A stretch of 64,000 nucleotides of DNA, taken from Haliotispira sp965263485 (GTDB lineage: Bacteria; Spirochaetota; Spirochaetia; SP-2023). Positions 19,268 through 27,427 of this stretch are shown one piece after another. Both the position numbers and the translations under genes were made by a program. Location of the stretch: NCBI GenBank assembly GCA_965263485.1, contig CBDHHO010000004.1:930001-994000 (forward strand), given 5' to 3'. Below the pieces are notes generated by a model. It was not told the origin of the DNA and did no database searches. It saw only the letters and a list, made by a program, of their open reading frames with translations. Every line of letters begins with the position of its first letter. Position 1 is the first letter of the stretch.

Positions 19268-22200
19268 CTATACTTGGCGATTGATTAATTCATCATCGCG
19301 CTCGGTCAATGGCAGCTGCCTCTCTTTATCGTCATAGACCGAAACATCCAGAGCCAGACCACGCAGCTCCTGTACCAATACGTTAAACGACTCAGGGACT
19401 CCCGAAGTAGTGGCCGGATCACCCTTGACAATGCTCTCATAGACGTGGACACGGCCGTTCATATCGTCTGATTTGACCGTCATCAGCTCTTGCAGAGTGT
19501 GCGAGGCGCCGTAGGCTTCCAGAGCCCAGACTTCCATTTCTCCCAGGCGCTGGCCGCCGAACTGGGCCTTACCGCCCAGCGGTTGCTGCGTCACCAGCGA
19601 GTACGGGCCGGTGGAGCGGGCGTGCATCTTGTCGTCTACTAGGTGGTGTAGCTTCAGGTAGTACATGTAGCCGACCAGAATCGGGTTGTCGAAGGCATCT
19701 CCGGTATGACCGTCGAAAACCTTCATTTTGGAAGCGCCCGAAACTCCGATCCCTTCCAGCAGCCGGCTGATTTCATCTACATCGGGCGAGAGGAATACCG
19801 GAGCTTCGTAGAGCTTGCCCAATTTCTTGCCGACATAGCCCAGCATGGTTTCCAGTATCTGCCCGATGTTCATACGAGAGGGAATCCCCAGCGGGTTGAG
19901 GCAGACTTCCAGCGGCGTGCCGTCTTCGAGAAAGGGCATGTCCGCTTCGGGCAGGATGCGGGCCACTACGCCCTTATTGCCATGGCGACCGGCCATTTTG
20001 TCACCTTCTTTGAGTTTGCGCTTGGTGGCCAGTACCACTTTGACAACTTCGTTGACACCCGGGTCCAGGTTGTCGCCCGCAGAGCGGGCCAGGCGCTGGA
20101 TTGCCACGACCGTGCCCTCAACGCCGTGCGGCAGTTTCAGCGAGGTGTCGCGCACATCGCGGGCCTTCTCGCCGAAGATTGAGTTGAGCAAGCGGAATTC
20201 GGGAGTGCTGTCCGACTCCGACTTGGGCGTAATGCGGCCGACCAGCACATCGCCGGACTTGACGTGAGCTCCGAAGCGCACAATGCCTTCTTCGTCCAGA
20301 TGCCCCAGGCTCTTGTCGGCAATGTTGGGAATGTCGCGGGTAATCTTATCCAGGCCGAGCTTGGTTTCGCGGATCTGGACCGAAAATTCTTTGATGTGGA
20401 TCGACGTATAATAGTCTTCTTTGACAACTTTCTGCGAGATCAGTACCGCATCTTCAAAGTTATAGCCATTCCAAGGAACAAAGCCGACCAGCAGGTTGCG
20501 CCCCAAGGCCAGCTCCCCCTTGTCGGTGGCCGGGCCGTCGGCGATGAGCTCTCCCTTGAGTATCCGCTGGCCCCTGCTGACCAGCGGGCGTTGGTGAAAG
20601 GCCGTGTCCTGGTTGGTGCGCCCATACTGCTGCAGCGGATAGACGCAGGCTTCCTGTTCGCCTTCGTGGCGAATATGGATTTCCTGCGAGGTGACGAAGC
20701 TTACTTCGCCCGCTTTGAGGGCTTTGACCACGATGCCTGCATCATAAGCGGCCTTGGCCTCCATGCCGGTGCCGACCAGCGGTGCTTCGGGGAAGAGCAG
20801 GGGAACCGCTTGGCGCTGCATGTTACAGCCCATCAGAGCGCGGTTGGCATCGTCGTGCTCCAGAAACGGAATCAGCGAAGCAGCGGTAGAAATGATCTGA
20901 CGCGGTGAAACGTCCATGTATTCAATCTCATCCGGAGTCTTGCTGGTGTAGTCTCCGGAGCGCCGCACCGCCACCAGCTCATCAGCAAAGTTGCCCTTCC
21001 CGTCCAGCCGGGCCGAGGCCTGTGCGATGTAGCACTTCTCTTCATCCATGGCTGAGAGGTATTCGATCTGGTCGCTGACCCTGCCATCCACCACGCGGCG
21101 GTATGGGGTTTCCAAAAAGCCAAATTCGTTGATGCGGGTGTAATTAGCCAGTGAGACGATCAGGCCGATGTTCGGGCCTTCCGGCGTCTCAATCGGGCAC
21201 ATGCGCCCGTAGTGGGAGTAATGCACATCGCGCACTTCAAAGCCGGCGCGTTCGCGCGAGAGGCCGCCCGGCCCCAGGGCGTTGAGGCGGCGTTTATGAG
21301 TCAGTTCGGCCAGCGGATTGACCTGCTCCATGAACTGGGAGAGCTGGCTGCTGCCAAAAAAGTCTTTGATGGCCGAGACAATCGGCTTGGTTGAAATCAG
21401 ATCCTGCGGATTGAGGGTTTCGGCATCCTTGAGCGGCATGCGCTCGCGCACGATACGTTCCATGCGGCTGAAGGCGGTTTTGAGCTGGTTGGCCATCAGT
21501 TCGCCCACCGAACGTACGCGGCGGTTGCTCAGGTGGTCGATGTCATCGACCGACTCATAGCCCTCATAGACTTTAATCAAGTGCTTGATGGTCAGGGTAA
21601 TATCTTCAATGGTCAAAACTTGCAGATCACTGGGCACTCCGGTTTCCAGCTTCTTGTTCAGCTTGTATCGCCCGACCCGGCCCAAATCGTAGCGGCGCGC
21701 AGAGAAAAATATGCTTTGCAACTCGCGGTTGGCGGTCTCAATCGTCACCGGGTCGCCCGGTTGCAGAGTGGAATAGACCAGACTGAGCGCGTCTTCGTGT
21801 GAAGGCTCGTCTTTCTTATTTTCCAAATCTTCGGCAAAGAGACCAGCTTCGCGCTCAAAACAGTTCAGGATTACCGCAGAATTGAGGGATTCGGGGTCGA
21901 GCATGTCGATGACCGAAATCGAGCTGACTTTGCTGTGCTGTAAATCATCGATGTCGTGCGGCATCAATTTCTCACCGGCGCGATAGAGTTTGCGCTCGTT
22001 GCCGTTCTCGTCCTTGATGTAGACTGCTTTGGCCAGATAGGAACCGGGCAGCTCTTTGGCTGCTTTCTGAGACAGACGTACGGTCTTCGACTTGTAAAAG
22101 ACCTTGATAATTCGCTCGCGGGTGCTGAGCCCCAAAGCTCGCAGAAACATGGTGATCAGAATGCGCTTCTTGCGGTCGATTTTGGCGTAGATGATCTCTT

Positions 22201-22774
22201 TCTTCATATCAACTTCCAGATCAAGCCAGGAGCCGCGATAAGGTATGATGCGCGAAGAGTAAACACCTTTGTCGTTGTTGAAAATTACCCCCGGTGAGCG
22301 GTGCAGCTGGGAGACCACGATGCGTTCAATACCGTTAATGATAAAGGTCCCGCGCTCGGTCATGATGGGGATGTCCCCCATGTAGATTTCTTTCTGACGG
22401 ATCTCACCGGTGAGTTGGAAGACCAGATTGATGCGGGCTTTCAGCGGCACGGCATAGGTGTGGCCCTTGCGCTTACACTCGATTTCAGAGAAGCGCACGC
22501 CCTGGTAGTCCAGCGCAAAATCGACGTATTCAATCAGCAAATCACCGCTCGGACTTTCGATGGGAAACACCGAATTGAAAACATCCTGAAGATTCTCGCT
22601 GATTTTGTCTTCCCCCTCTGCCGGTGGCGAGAGAAAGCGGTCGTAAGAAAGAGTCTGCACTTCCACGAGATTGGGCAGGGCCAGTACTTCATTATACTGT
22701 TCGCCGATGTATGTCCGCTCACTTTTGCTCATTAAATTGGGTACAGCGCTGTTCTTCATCTGTTTTTTGCCCAC
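19268..22774 (-). CDS. rpoB: RNA polymerase subunit beta
   Basis: Second large subunit of RNA polymerase, 1168 residues. The rifampicin pocket reads GSSQLSQFMEQVNPLAELTHKRR followed by LNALGPGG. The residue equivalent to E. coli Ser531 is Asn498 here, the substitution associated with natural rifampicin resistance of spirochaetes. The C-terminus has the conserved AQFGGQRLGEMEVWALEAYGA. A PGDLLIEYVD-type lobe and the KRRLNALGPGGLSRERAGFEVRD core are intact. It is separated from rplL by 279 bp filled with interspersed elements, whereas these genes are usually close. Confidence 0.99.
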   Translation of the reverse strand: MGKKQMKNSAVPNLMSKSERTYIGEQYNEVLALPNLVEVQTLSYDRFLSPPAEGEDKISENLQDVFNSVFPIESPSGDLLIEYVDFALDYQGVRFSEIECKRKGHTYAVPLKARINLVFQLTGEIRQKEIYMGDIPIMTERGTFIINGIERIVVSQLHRSPGVIFNNDKGVYSSRIIPYRGSWLDLEVDMKKEIIYAKIDRKKRILITMFLRALGLSTRERIIKVFYKSKTVRLSQKAAKELPGSYLAKAVYIKDENGNERKLYRAGEKLMPHDIDDLQHSKVSSISVIDMLDPESLNSAVILNCFEREAGLFAEDLENKKDEPSHEDALSLVYSTLQPGDPVTIETANRELQSIFFSARRYDLGRVGRYKLNKKLETGVPSDLQVLTIEDITLTIKHLIKVYEGYESVDDIDHLSNRRVRSVGELMANQLKTAFSRMERIVRERMPLKDAETLNPQDLISTKPIVSAIKDFFGSSQLSQFMEQVNPLAELTHKRRLNALGPGGLSRERAGFEVRDVHYSHYGRMCPIETPEGPNIGLIVSLANYTRINEFGFLETPYRRVVDGRVSDQIEYLSAMDEEKCYIAQASARLDGKGNFADELVAVRRSGDYTSKTPDEIEYMDVSPRQIISTAASLIPFLEHDDANRALMGCNMQRQAVPLLFPEAPLVGTGMEAKAAYDAGIVVKALKAGEVSFVTSQEIHIRHEGEQEACVYPLQQYGRTNQDTAFHQRPLVSRGQRILKGELIADGPATDKGELALGRNLLVGFVPWNGYNFEDAVLISQKVVKEDYYTSIHIKEFSVQIRETKLGLDKITRDIPNIADKSLGHLDEEGIVRFGAHVKSGDVLVGRITPKSESDSTPEFRLLNSIFGEKARDVRDTSLKLPHGVEGTVVAIQRLARSAGDNLDPGVNEVVKVVLATKRKLKEGDKMAGRHGNKGVVARILPEADMPFLEDGTPLEVCLNPLGIPSRMNIGQILETMLGYVGKKLGKLYEAPVFLSPDVDEISRLLEGIGVSGASKMKVFDGHTGDAFDNPILVGYMYYLKLHHLVDDKMHARSTGPYSLVTQQPLGGKAQFGGQRLGEMEVWALEAYGASHTLQELMTVKSDDMNGRVHVYESIVKGDPATTSGVPESFNVLVQELRGLALDVSVYDDKERQLPLTERDDELINRQV

Positions 22775-22811
22775 GGACCTCTCCTTGCTGCATCAGCAGA
22801 TAATCTTGTAT

Positions 22812-23050
22812 GGGGAACCTCTAAAAAATTCGCTCTTCTTGCGAGCCATTTGGGAGCGAGGAAGTGGGGCCGAAGAATACCTTTGGGGAACCTCTAAAAA
22901 TCCCAATTTCGCGCTGAATCGCGATCTTGTTGCCGAATCTCGCACCCGGCAAAATCTCATCCGCTCAGCATCAAAATGCGGTGCTATTGCTGCGGCGAAG
23001 CAAGGCCACGGTACAAATCTCGCAAAGCGATATAATTTTTAGAGGTTCCC
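22812..23050. repeat. Two abutting interspersed elements inside the rpl-rpo operon
   Basis: A truncated copy (22812-22884; left end GGGGAACCTCTAAAAAATTCG and part of the CTTCTTGCGAGCCATTTGGGAGCGAGG module) is followed by a second copy with both ends (22885-23050; GGGGAACCTCTAAAAATCCC to AATTTTTAGAGGTTCCC). It lies within the transcribed space between rplL and rpoB. Long inverted repeats here would fold in the mRNA and could serve as processing or attenuation sites. Confidence 0.85.
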
Positions 23051-23053
23051 TGT

Positions 23054-23428
23054 TTATTTGACCTCAATCTTGGCTCCGGCGGCTTCCAGTTTGCTCTTCA
23101 GTTCGGCAGCTTCTTCTTTTGAAACACCTTCCTTCACGGCCTTGCCCGGATTTTCGACAAACTCCTTGGCTCCCTTCAGGTCCAGCCCGGCAACCGCGCG
23201 AACTTCCTTAATCAGGGGAATCTTTTTGCTCTCGTCAATGCTCCTCAGGATTACGTCAAACTCGGTCTGTTCTTCGCCCGCCGCATCATCAGCAGCAGCT
23301 GGCATCGCAACGGCAGCCACCGGAGCAGCAGCACTGACGCCAAACTTCTCTTCCAGAGCCTTAACCAGCTCGGAAACTTCGAGTACCGTCAGTTTGCTGA
23401 TTTCTTCCACCAGATTTTCTATCGCCAT
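23054..23428 (-). CDS. rplL: 50S ribosomal protein L7/L12
   Basis: 124 residues from MAIENLVEEISKLTVLEVSEL. N-terminal dimerization domain, Ala-rich hinge (PVAAVAMPAAADDAAG), and C-terminal factor-binding domain (VKEGVSKEEAAELKSKLEAAGAKIEVK). Forms the ribosomal stalk that recruits translation GTPases. I chose ATG at 23428 with GGAGGAAG upstream; the longer frame is not conserved. Its stop codon follows the right terminus of the element at 22885-23050 by three bases on the map. Confidence 0.98.
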   Translation of the reverse strand: MAIENLVEEISKLTVLEVSELVKALEEKFGVSAAAPVAAVAMPAAADDAAGEEQTEFDVILRSIDESKKIPLIKEVRAVAGLDLKGAKEFVENPGKAVKEGVSKEEAAELKSKLEAAGAKIEVK

Positions 23429-23617
23429 ATTATCTTCCTCCTTTAATTGTGATTGTTGTTCCAGGCAGCAGCATGACGATAGCAATAAATGCTGAAGGCT
23501 GGCTACCTATATGGTTTGGTTGGTAAATCGAGGCTCCCAAGGGCACCTCAAAACTCTCCAGCCCCAATCCGCTCTCAATGATGAACGGGCAAGTTTTTTG
23601 CGGAGCAAGGGAGTAAA

Positions 23618-23683
23618 GGGAACCTCTAAAATGTATCGCCGGAAAAATTGTCATTCTGCGCGGATTGGAATTTTTAGCACTGC
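23618..23683. repeat. Degenerate interspersed element between rplJ and rplL
   Basis: Left end GGGAACCTCTAAAATG, interior TCTGCGCGG, right end GGAATTTTTAGCACTGCC. A further fragment GGGCACCTCAAAACTC starts at 23539. The rplJ-rplL gap is thereby widened to about 260 bp, and elements are the only content I recognise. Confidence 0.6.
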
Positions 23684-23689
23684 CGGGCT

Positions 23690-24223
23690 CTACTCTGGAC
23701 CCTGCTTTTCCTGAATCGCACTCAGTGCGTAGAGCAGCTGTGTAACAGAGGCGTTCAACACGCCTGCGGTCTGCTGTGCCGGCGCGTTAAGCGTGCCCAA
23801 CAGCCTAGCGATAAGCTCGGACTTGCCGGGCAGCTTGGAGAACTCGACCAGACGACTCTGGTCAAAGACCTTGCCATCGATCACGCCTCCTTTCATTTCC
23901 AGTGTTTCTTCGCGCGGGAAATCGATGATGGCTTTGACCGCTCCACCGGCATCATCTGAAATCACAGCAATGGCTGTAGGTCCCTTCAAAGAAGCTTCTT
24001 CATAGGGCTTGTTGTGCTGGTCCAGGGCGATTTTCATGTAATTGTTTTTAATTACATGAAAGCGGGCACCTTCTTCACGCAGTTTGTTGCGCAGATTCGT
24101 AATTTCTTTCACTGTCAGACCGCGATAATTGACAAAGACATAGTTATCGCAACCTTCCAAAAGCCGACCCAGCTCTGCAACAGCATCTTTTTTATACTGT
24201 TGTGCCTTTTTTGTTCCTTCCAT
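23690..24223 (-). CDS. rplJ: 50S ribosomal protein L10
   Basis: 177 residues, L10 family length. It starts MEGTKKAQQYKKDAVAEL and contains NYVFVNYRGLTVKEITNLRNKL and the characteristic RFHVIKNNYMKIAL. The C-terminal helix (VTQLLYALSAIQEKQG) binds L7/L12 dimers to build the stalk. Upstream GAGGGAAA is a good ribosome-binding site. It follows rplA by 38 bp. In many bacteria L10-L12 represses this operon through the leader; no such structure was identified here. Confidence 0.98.
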   Translation of the reverse strand: MEGTKKAQQYKKDAVAELGRLLEGCDNYVFVNYRGLTVKEITNLRNKLREEGARFHVIKNNYMKIALDQHNKPYEEASLKGPTAIAVISDDAGGAVKAIIDFPREETLEMKGGVIDGKVFDQSRLVEFSKLPGKSELIARLLGTLNAPAQQTAGVLNASVTQLLYALSAIQEKQGPE

Positions 24224-24261
24224 AATTTCCCTCTGTATCCTCTTTTGCTCGGGCTGTGGCT

Positions 24262-24948
24262 CTACGCTATAACACTGCTCAGATCAACACGCACACCCGG
24301 GCCCATGGTCGAGGCAATCGACAAGGTCTGGATGTAATCGCCTTTGATGTCGTTGGGACGCTTGGCCTGTAAGCCCTCCAGCAAAGACTGGAGATTCTGT
24401 CTGATCTCCTCATCATTCATCGATTTTACTTTGCCAATGGCCAGGTGTACCACACCGCCTTTGTCGGCACGGAATTCGGTGCGGCCCTGCCTGAGTTCGG
24501 CCAGAGCACTTTTGACATCCATGGTTACCGTGCGGGTCTTGGGATTGGGCATCATACCGCGTCGGCCCAGAATCTGGCCCAGCTTACCGACATCCTTCAT
24601 CATGTCCGGCGTGGCCACGCAAATGTCAAAATCAAGCCAGCCTCCCTGAATTTTTTCGACTAAGTCAACACCGCCGACATAGGTGGCACCAGCCTCTTCG
24701 GCTTCTTTGGCCTTGTCGCCCTGGGCAAAGACCAGTACCCGGGCTTCGGCGCGAAACTGGTGCGGCAGTACCACGGTGTCCCGTACCGAATGGTTTTTTT
24801 TCAAATTTAGTTTGGCGGCCACTTCAATGGTCTCGTCAAACTTGGCGTAGGCCAGCTGCTTAACCAGCTGGATCGCTTCATCAATTGGACAAGGATTGGA
24901 GCTTAGTTTTTCCACTGCGGCGCGGAATTTTTTCCCGTGTTTTGCCAC
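24262..24948 (-). CDS. rplA: 50S ribosomal protein L1
   Basis: 228 residues from a GTG start (VAKHGKKFRAAVEKL), four bases after the rplK stop. A longer frame exists but overlaps rplK and gives an unconserved N-terminus. Signature segments are GGVDLVEKIQGGWLDFD, LGQILGRRGMMPNPKTRTV and SIASTMGPGVRVD. Binds 23S rRNA at the L1 stalk and helps tRNA leave the E site. Translationally coupled to rplK by the tight spacing. Confidence 0.97.
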   Translation of the reverse strand: MAKHGKKFRAAVEKLSSNPCPIDEAIQLVKQLAYAKFDETIEVAAKLNLKKNHSVRDTVVLPHQFRAEARVLVFAQGDKAKEAEEAGATYVGGVDLVEKIQGGWLDFDICVATPDMMKDVGKLGQILGRRGMMPNPKTRTVTMDVKSALAELRQGRTEFRADKGGVVHLAIGKVKSMNDEEIRQNLQSLLEGLQAKRPNDIKGDYIQTLSIASTMGPGVRVDLSSVIA

Positions 24949-24952
24949 TTGT

Positions 24953-25390
24953 TTAGCCCTCCACCGTGACGCCCATGCTGCGGGCAGTACCTGCGATGAT
25001 TTTAATCGCAGCTTCCATGTCGTTGGCATTCAGGTCGGGCATTTTGGTTTCGGCAATCTGCTGCACTTGTGCGCGGGTCACTTTGGCGACTTTTTCCTTG
25101 TGCGGCAACTTGGAACCTTTGTCGATCTTGGCGGCCTTTTTAATCAAGACCGCTGCCGGCGGCGTCTTGAGAATGAAATCATAGCTGCGATCACTGTAGA
25201 CCGTTAATTCAATGGGAATGATGAGCCCTGGCTCCATGCCCTTGGTAGCGTCGTTAAACTGCTGCACGAACTGGGGCGCACTGACTCCGTGAGGCCCCAG
25301 TGCGGGGCCGATGGGTGGTGCAGGTGTGGCCTTGCCTGCGGGAGCCTGCAATTTGATAATCGCTGTGACTTCCTTTCTTTTTTTAGCCAT
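24953..25390 (-). CDS. rplK: 50S ribosomal protein L11
   Basis: 145 residues from MAKKRKEVTAIIKLQ, the usual L11 size. The N-terminal domain has PAGKATPAPPIGPALGPHG, and the C-terminal rRNA-binding domain has IIAGTARSMGVTVEG. It binds the GTPase-associated centre of 23S rRNA. AGGAGGAACC-like sequence lies just before the ATG. Upstream 192 bp to nusG contain an isolated right end of an interspersed element. Confidence 0.98.
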   Translation of the reverse strand: MAKKRKEVTAIIKLQAPAGKATPAPPIGPALGPHGVSAPQFVQQFNDATKGMEPGLIIPIELTVYSDRSYDFILKTPPAAVLIKKAAKIDKGSKLPHKEKVAKVTRAQVQQIAETKMPDLNANDMEAAIKIIAGTARSMGVTVEG

Positions 25391-25499
25391 GGTTCCTCCT
25401 GTGGTAATGACGCTGTGTGTAAAATGTATGTCGCACAGCTCCCACAAATACCGTCTTCTGAATGAAGGCGGGTCTCGGATCACCGGAGATTTGCAAGAA

Positions 25500-25521
25500 G
25501 AGCGAATTTTTAGAGATCCCC
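25500..25521. repeat. Isolated right end of an interspersed element
   Basis: GAGCGAATTTTTAGAGATCCCC stands alone in the rplK-nusG spacer with no matching left end. Next to it, 25543-25567 contains a CCTTAGCG repeat. Confidence 0.65.
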
Positions 25522-25582
25522 GGTATACTTGTCTTTTCTTTCTCGCCTTAGCGCCTTGGGGCCTTAGCGTTGTTGGGGCTCC

Positions 25583-26140
25583 TTATGTCATCCTCTCTAC
25601 TTCATCGAAGCCCAGCTCCACGGGTGTATCGCGGCCAAAGATCGCTACGATCACCTTGAGCTTGCTGTGTTCGGGCAGAATTTCATCAATGCGCCCGCTA
25701 AAGGTGTCAAAGGGCCCCGAAACGATTTTGATTTCCTCGCCGATGCTATAGTCTTGGCGCACCTGAAATTTTACATCGGACTTAATGTCACCACTGCGCT
25801 GCAAAATTGCGCGCGCCTCATCCTGGGAAATTGGCTGGGGTTTCACTTGCTTGCCGTAACCAACAAAACCCATTACCCCCTGCAGAGCCCGTAGTTCAGA
25901 GCAGACTGCCTGCCAGTTTTCATGAGGCAGGTCCATCTCTATTAGGACATAGCCAGGCAGGAACTTCTTTGTAATGTTGCGTTTTTTGCCGTTGCGAATT
26001 TCGACAACGGTCTCCGAAGGCACTTTGACAGCGTTCAAAATACCTTCGAATTTGTTGCTGCTGATCAGATTCTGGACGTATTTTTCTACTCTGCTTTCCT
26101 GGCTTGTCAATGCTTGCAACACATACCATCCCATTGCCAT
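25583..26140 (-). CDS. nusG: Transcription termination/antitermination protein NusG
   Basis: 185 residues. The NGN domain starts GWYVLQALTSQESRVEKYV and includes FLPGYVLIEMDL. The KOW domain at the C-terminus contains IGEEIKIVSGPFDTFSGRI and KLKVIVAIFGRDTPVELGF. It binds RNA polymerase beta', suppresses pausing and couples to Rho or ribosomal S10. It lies 93 bp after secE, the conserved secE-nusG order. Confidence 0.97.
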   Translation of the reverse strand: MAMGWYVLQALTSQESRVEKYVQNLISSNKFEGILNAVKVPSETVVEIRNGKKRNITKKFLPGYVLIEMDLPHENWQAVCSELRALQGVMGFVGYGKQVKPQPISQDEARAILQRSGDIKSDVKFQVRQDYSIGEEIKIVSGPFDTFSGRIDEILPEHSKLKVIVAIFGRDTPVELGFDEVERMT

Positions 26141-26233
26141 AATTTCGTGTATCTCCTCAGCGTGGTTTCCAGACGAGCCTCAGCGATATACAAATGCATA
26201 TAGCAAATACAGGCTGGCTCTGGACGTACCTGT

Positions 26234-26410
26234 CTAGGCACCCAATAACAGCAGTAAAAGCATACGTATCAGGTTGTCTACGCCGAAAAAAAACAACACA
26301 AAAATAAAAGTAGACAACAGCATTACTTTGGCCGCAGAAACAACGGTCTCCCGGCCGGGCCAGGTAACTTTCTTGAATTCCGCGGTACACTCACGAATAA
26401 ACTTCAGCAT
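26234..26410 (-). CDS. secE: Preprotein translocase subunit SecE
   Basis: 58 residues from MLKFIRECTAEFKKVTWPGRET, the standard short SecE with the amphipathic KKVTWP motif. One membrane helix follows (VMLLSTFIFVLFFFGVDNLI). It clamps SecY in the Sec translocon. A longer frame upstream overlaps sequence before the proper start and is not conserved. Position between tRNA-Trp and nusG is typical. Confidence 0.95.
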   Translation of the reverse strand: MLKFIRECTAEFKKVTWPGRETVVSAAKVMLLSTFIFVLFFFGVDNLIRMLLLLLLGA

Positions 26411-26488
26411 CTCAATCCGCCTGACTCCCGGCAAAAAATAGCGCCCAAAAACCAGAGGCTGCAATCACTATGTTGTAGCCCCTTCTCT

Positions 26489-26561
26489 CAGGCCAGGCAG
26501 GACTCGAACCTGCAACAGCTGGTTTTGGAGACCAGTGCTCTACCAGTTGAACTACTGACCT
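26489..26561 (-). tRNA. tRNA-Trp (CCA)
   Basis: The minus strand folds with acceptor AGGTCAG/CTGGCCT, D arm AGTTCAACTGGTAGAGC, anticodon loop reading CTCCAAA (anticodon CCA) and T loop TTCGAGT. The 3' CCA is not encoded. It is the classical tRNA-Trp immediately before secE. Confidence 0.95.
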
Positions 26562-26571
26562 AATTTGTTTT

Positions 26572-26725
26572 GGGCACCCCTAAAAATTCGCTCTTCTTGC
26601 GAAGCTATTTGGGAGCAGGAAAGTGAGGCTGAAGAATACTTTGTTGTATTGTAAGGCCTTACTGACAAAGCTGTTCGTTTCAAAAGAGCGCGCAAGAGCG
26701 CAGAAAGCGAACTTTTAGAGTGCCC
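26572..26725. mobile_element. MITE-like element between rpmG and tRNA-Trp
   Basis: Left end GGGCACCCCTAAAAATTCG, right end GCGAACTTTTAGAGTGCCC, both with substitutions matched to each other's positions. The interior is the same module and orientation as 2191-2344. No perfect target duplication. On the minus strand it sits in the transcript right after the rpmG stop codon and before tRNA-Trp. Confidence 0.85.
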
Positions 26726-26902
26726 TTATTTAATTTTTCCTTCTTTGTGTGTAGTAGAAGCTTTACACCATTTACAGTACTTCTTCAGTTCCAGTTTCTC
26801 TTGCGTGTTTCGGCGATTTTTGCGGGTGGTATAGTTGCGGCGACCACAACGATCACAACGCAGCGAAATTAGTTCTACGGCAGTCTTTTTACTCTTTGCC
26901 AT
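26726..26902 (-). CDS. rpmG: 50S ribosomal protein L33
   Basis: 58 residues from MAKSKKTAVELISLRCDRCG. It is the zinc-binding (C+) form: CDRC near residue 17-20 and CKWC near residue 43-46 give the four cysteines. Located on the 50S subunit near the E site. Its stop codon touches the right end of the element at 26572-26725. The spirochaete-like gene order tRNA-Thr, rpmG, tRNA-Trp, secE is intact. Confidence 0.95.
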   Translation of the reverse strand: MAKSKKTAVELISLRCDRCGRRNYTTRKNRRNTQEKLELKKYCKWCKASTTHKEGKIK

Positions 26903-26995
26903 TGCTTTGATCCTTTGCAACTTTCATAGCTTCCGGGGCTTCCTCCGGGATGTACCAGATCTCGGTGAGGCTAGGCAAGATTGAGGCAGGACGCC

Positions 26996-27068
26996 AGCCT
27001 CCGACCGGATTCGAACCGGTGACCCCAACCTTACCATGGTTGTGCTCTACCAACTGAGCTACAGAGGC
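26996..27068 (-). tRNA. tRNA-Thr (GGT)
   Basis: Minus-strand cloverleaf with acceptor GCCTCTG/CGGAGGC, D arm GCTCAGTTGGTAGAGC, anticodon stem CAACC/GGTTG with loop ATGGTAA (anticodon GGT) and T loop TTCGAAT. CCA is not encoded. First gene of the transcription/translation operon; a good promoter lies just upstream. Confidence 0.95.
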
Positions 27069-27086
27069 CTAGAAAAAGTGTGGCAT

Positions 27087-27115
27087 AACATAAGGGACTG
27101 GGTATGCTTTGTCAA
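27087..27115 (-). promoter_or_regulatory. Sigma-70-type promoter of the tRNA-Thr/rpmG/secE/rpl/rpo operon
   Basis: On the minus strand TTGACA (27115-27110), a 17-bp spacer and TATGTT (27092-27087) give a near-consensus promoter. Transcription would start about 10-12 bases before the tRNA-Thr 5' end at 27068. The element at 27125-27355 ends 10 bp upstream of the -35 box. Confidence 0.8.
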
Positions 27116-27124
27116 GTATCTATA

Positions 27125-27355
27125 GGGGACCTCTAAAAATTTCCCACCACAGAAAGATGCTGCGCCAGCTCGCAGAACAAGGAAGGTCGGGTCTGGCTGC
27201 GCACGGCCCTCCCCTGGTTCTCCCATGCTGCGCCAGCTCGCAGAACAAGGAAGGTCGGGCCTGGCTGCGCACGGCCCTCCCCTGGTTCTCCCATGCTGCG
27301 CCAGCTCGCATGGGAGCCTTCGTCTGGCATCAAGAGCGAATTTTTAGAGGTCCCC
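27125..27355. mobile_element. MITE-like element with a duplicated inner module
   Basis: Left end GGGGACCTCTAAAAATTTCC, right end GCGAATTTTTAGAGGTCCCC. It contains the CCACCACAGAAAGATGCTGCGCCAG module followed by two tandem copies of the unit that is amplified at 12332-12958 (in the opposite orientation). Flanks TATA and TTTT do not match. It lies between the operon promoter and mfd. Confidence 0.85.
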
Positions 27356-27427
27356 TTTTGAATTTTCTGCGATCTATCAGGCCTGTGGCTTCCCACAAGC
27401 ACATTGACAAATTAGACTGTGCCCCCG

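Noticed and set aside
26572..26725. Transposase remnant within elements
   Set aside because: No element here exceeds about 350 bp and no frame shows a DDE-type motif; the enzyme must be encoded elsewhere.
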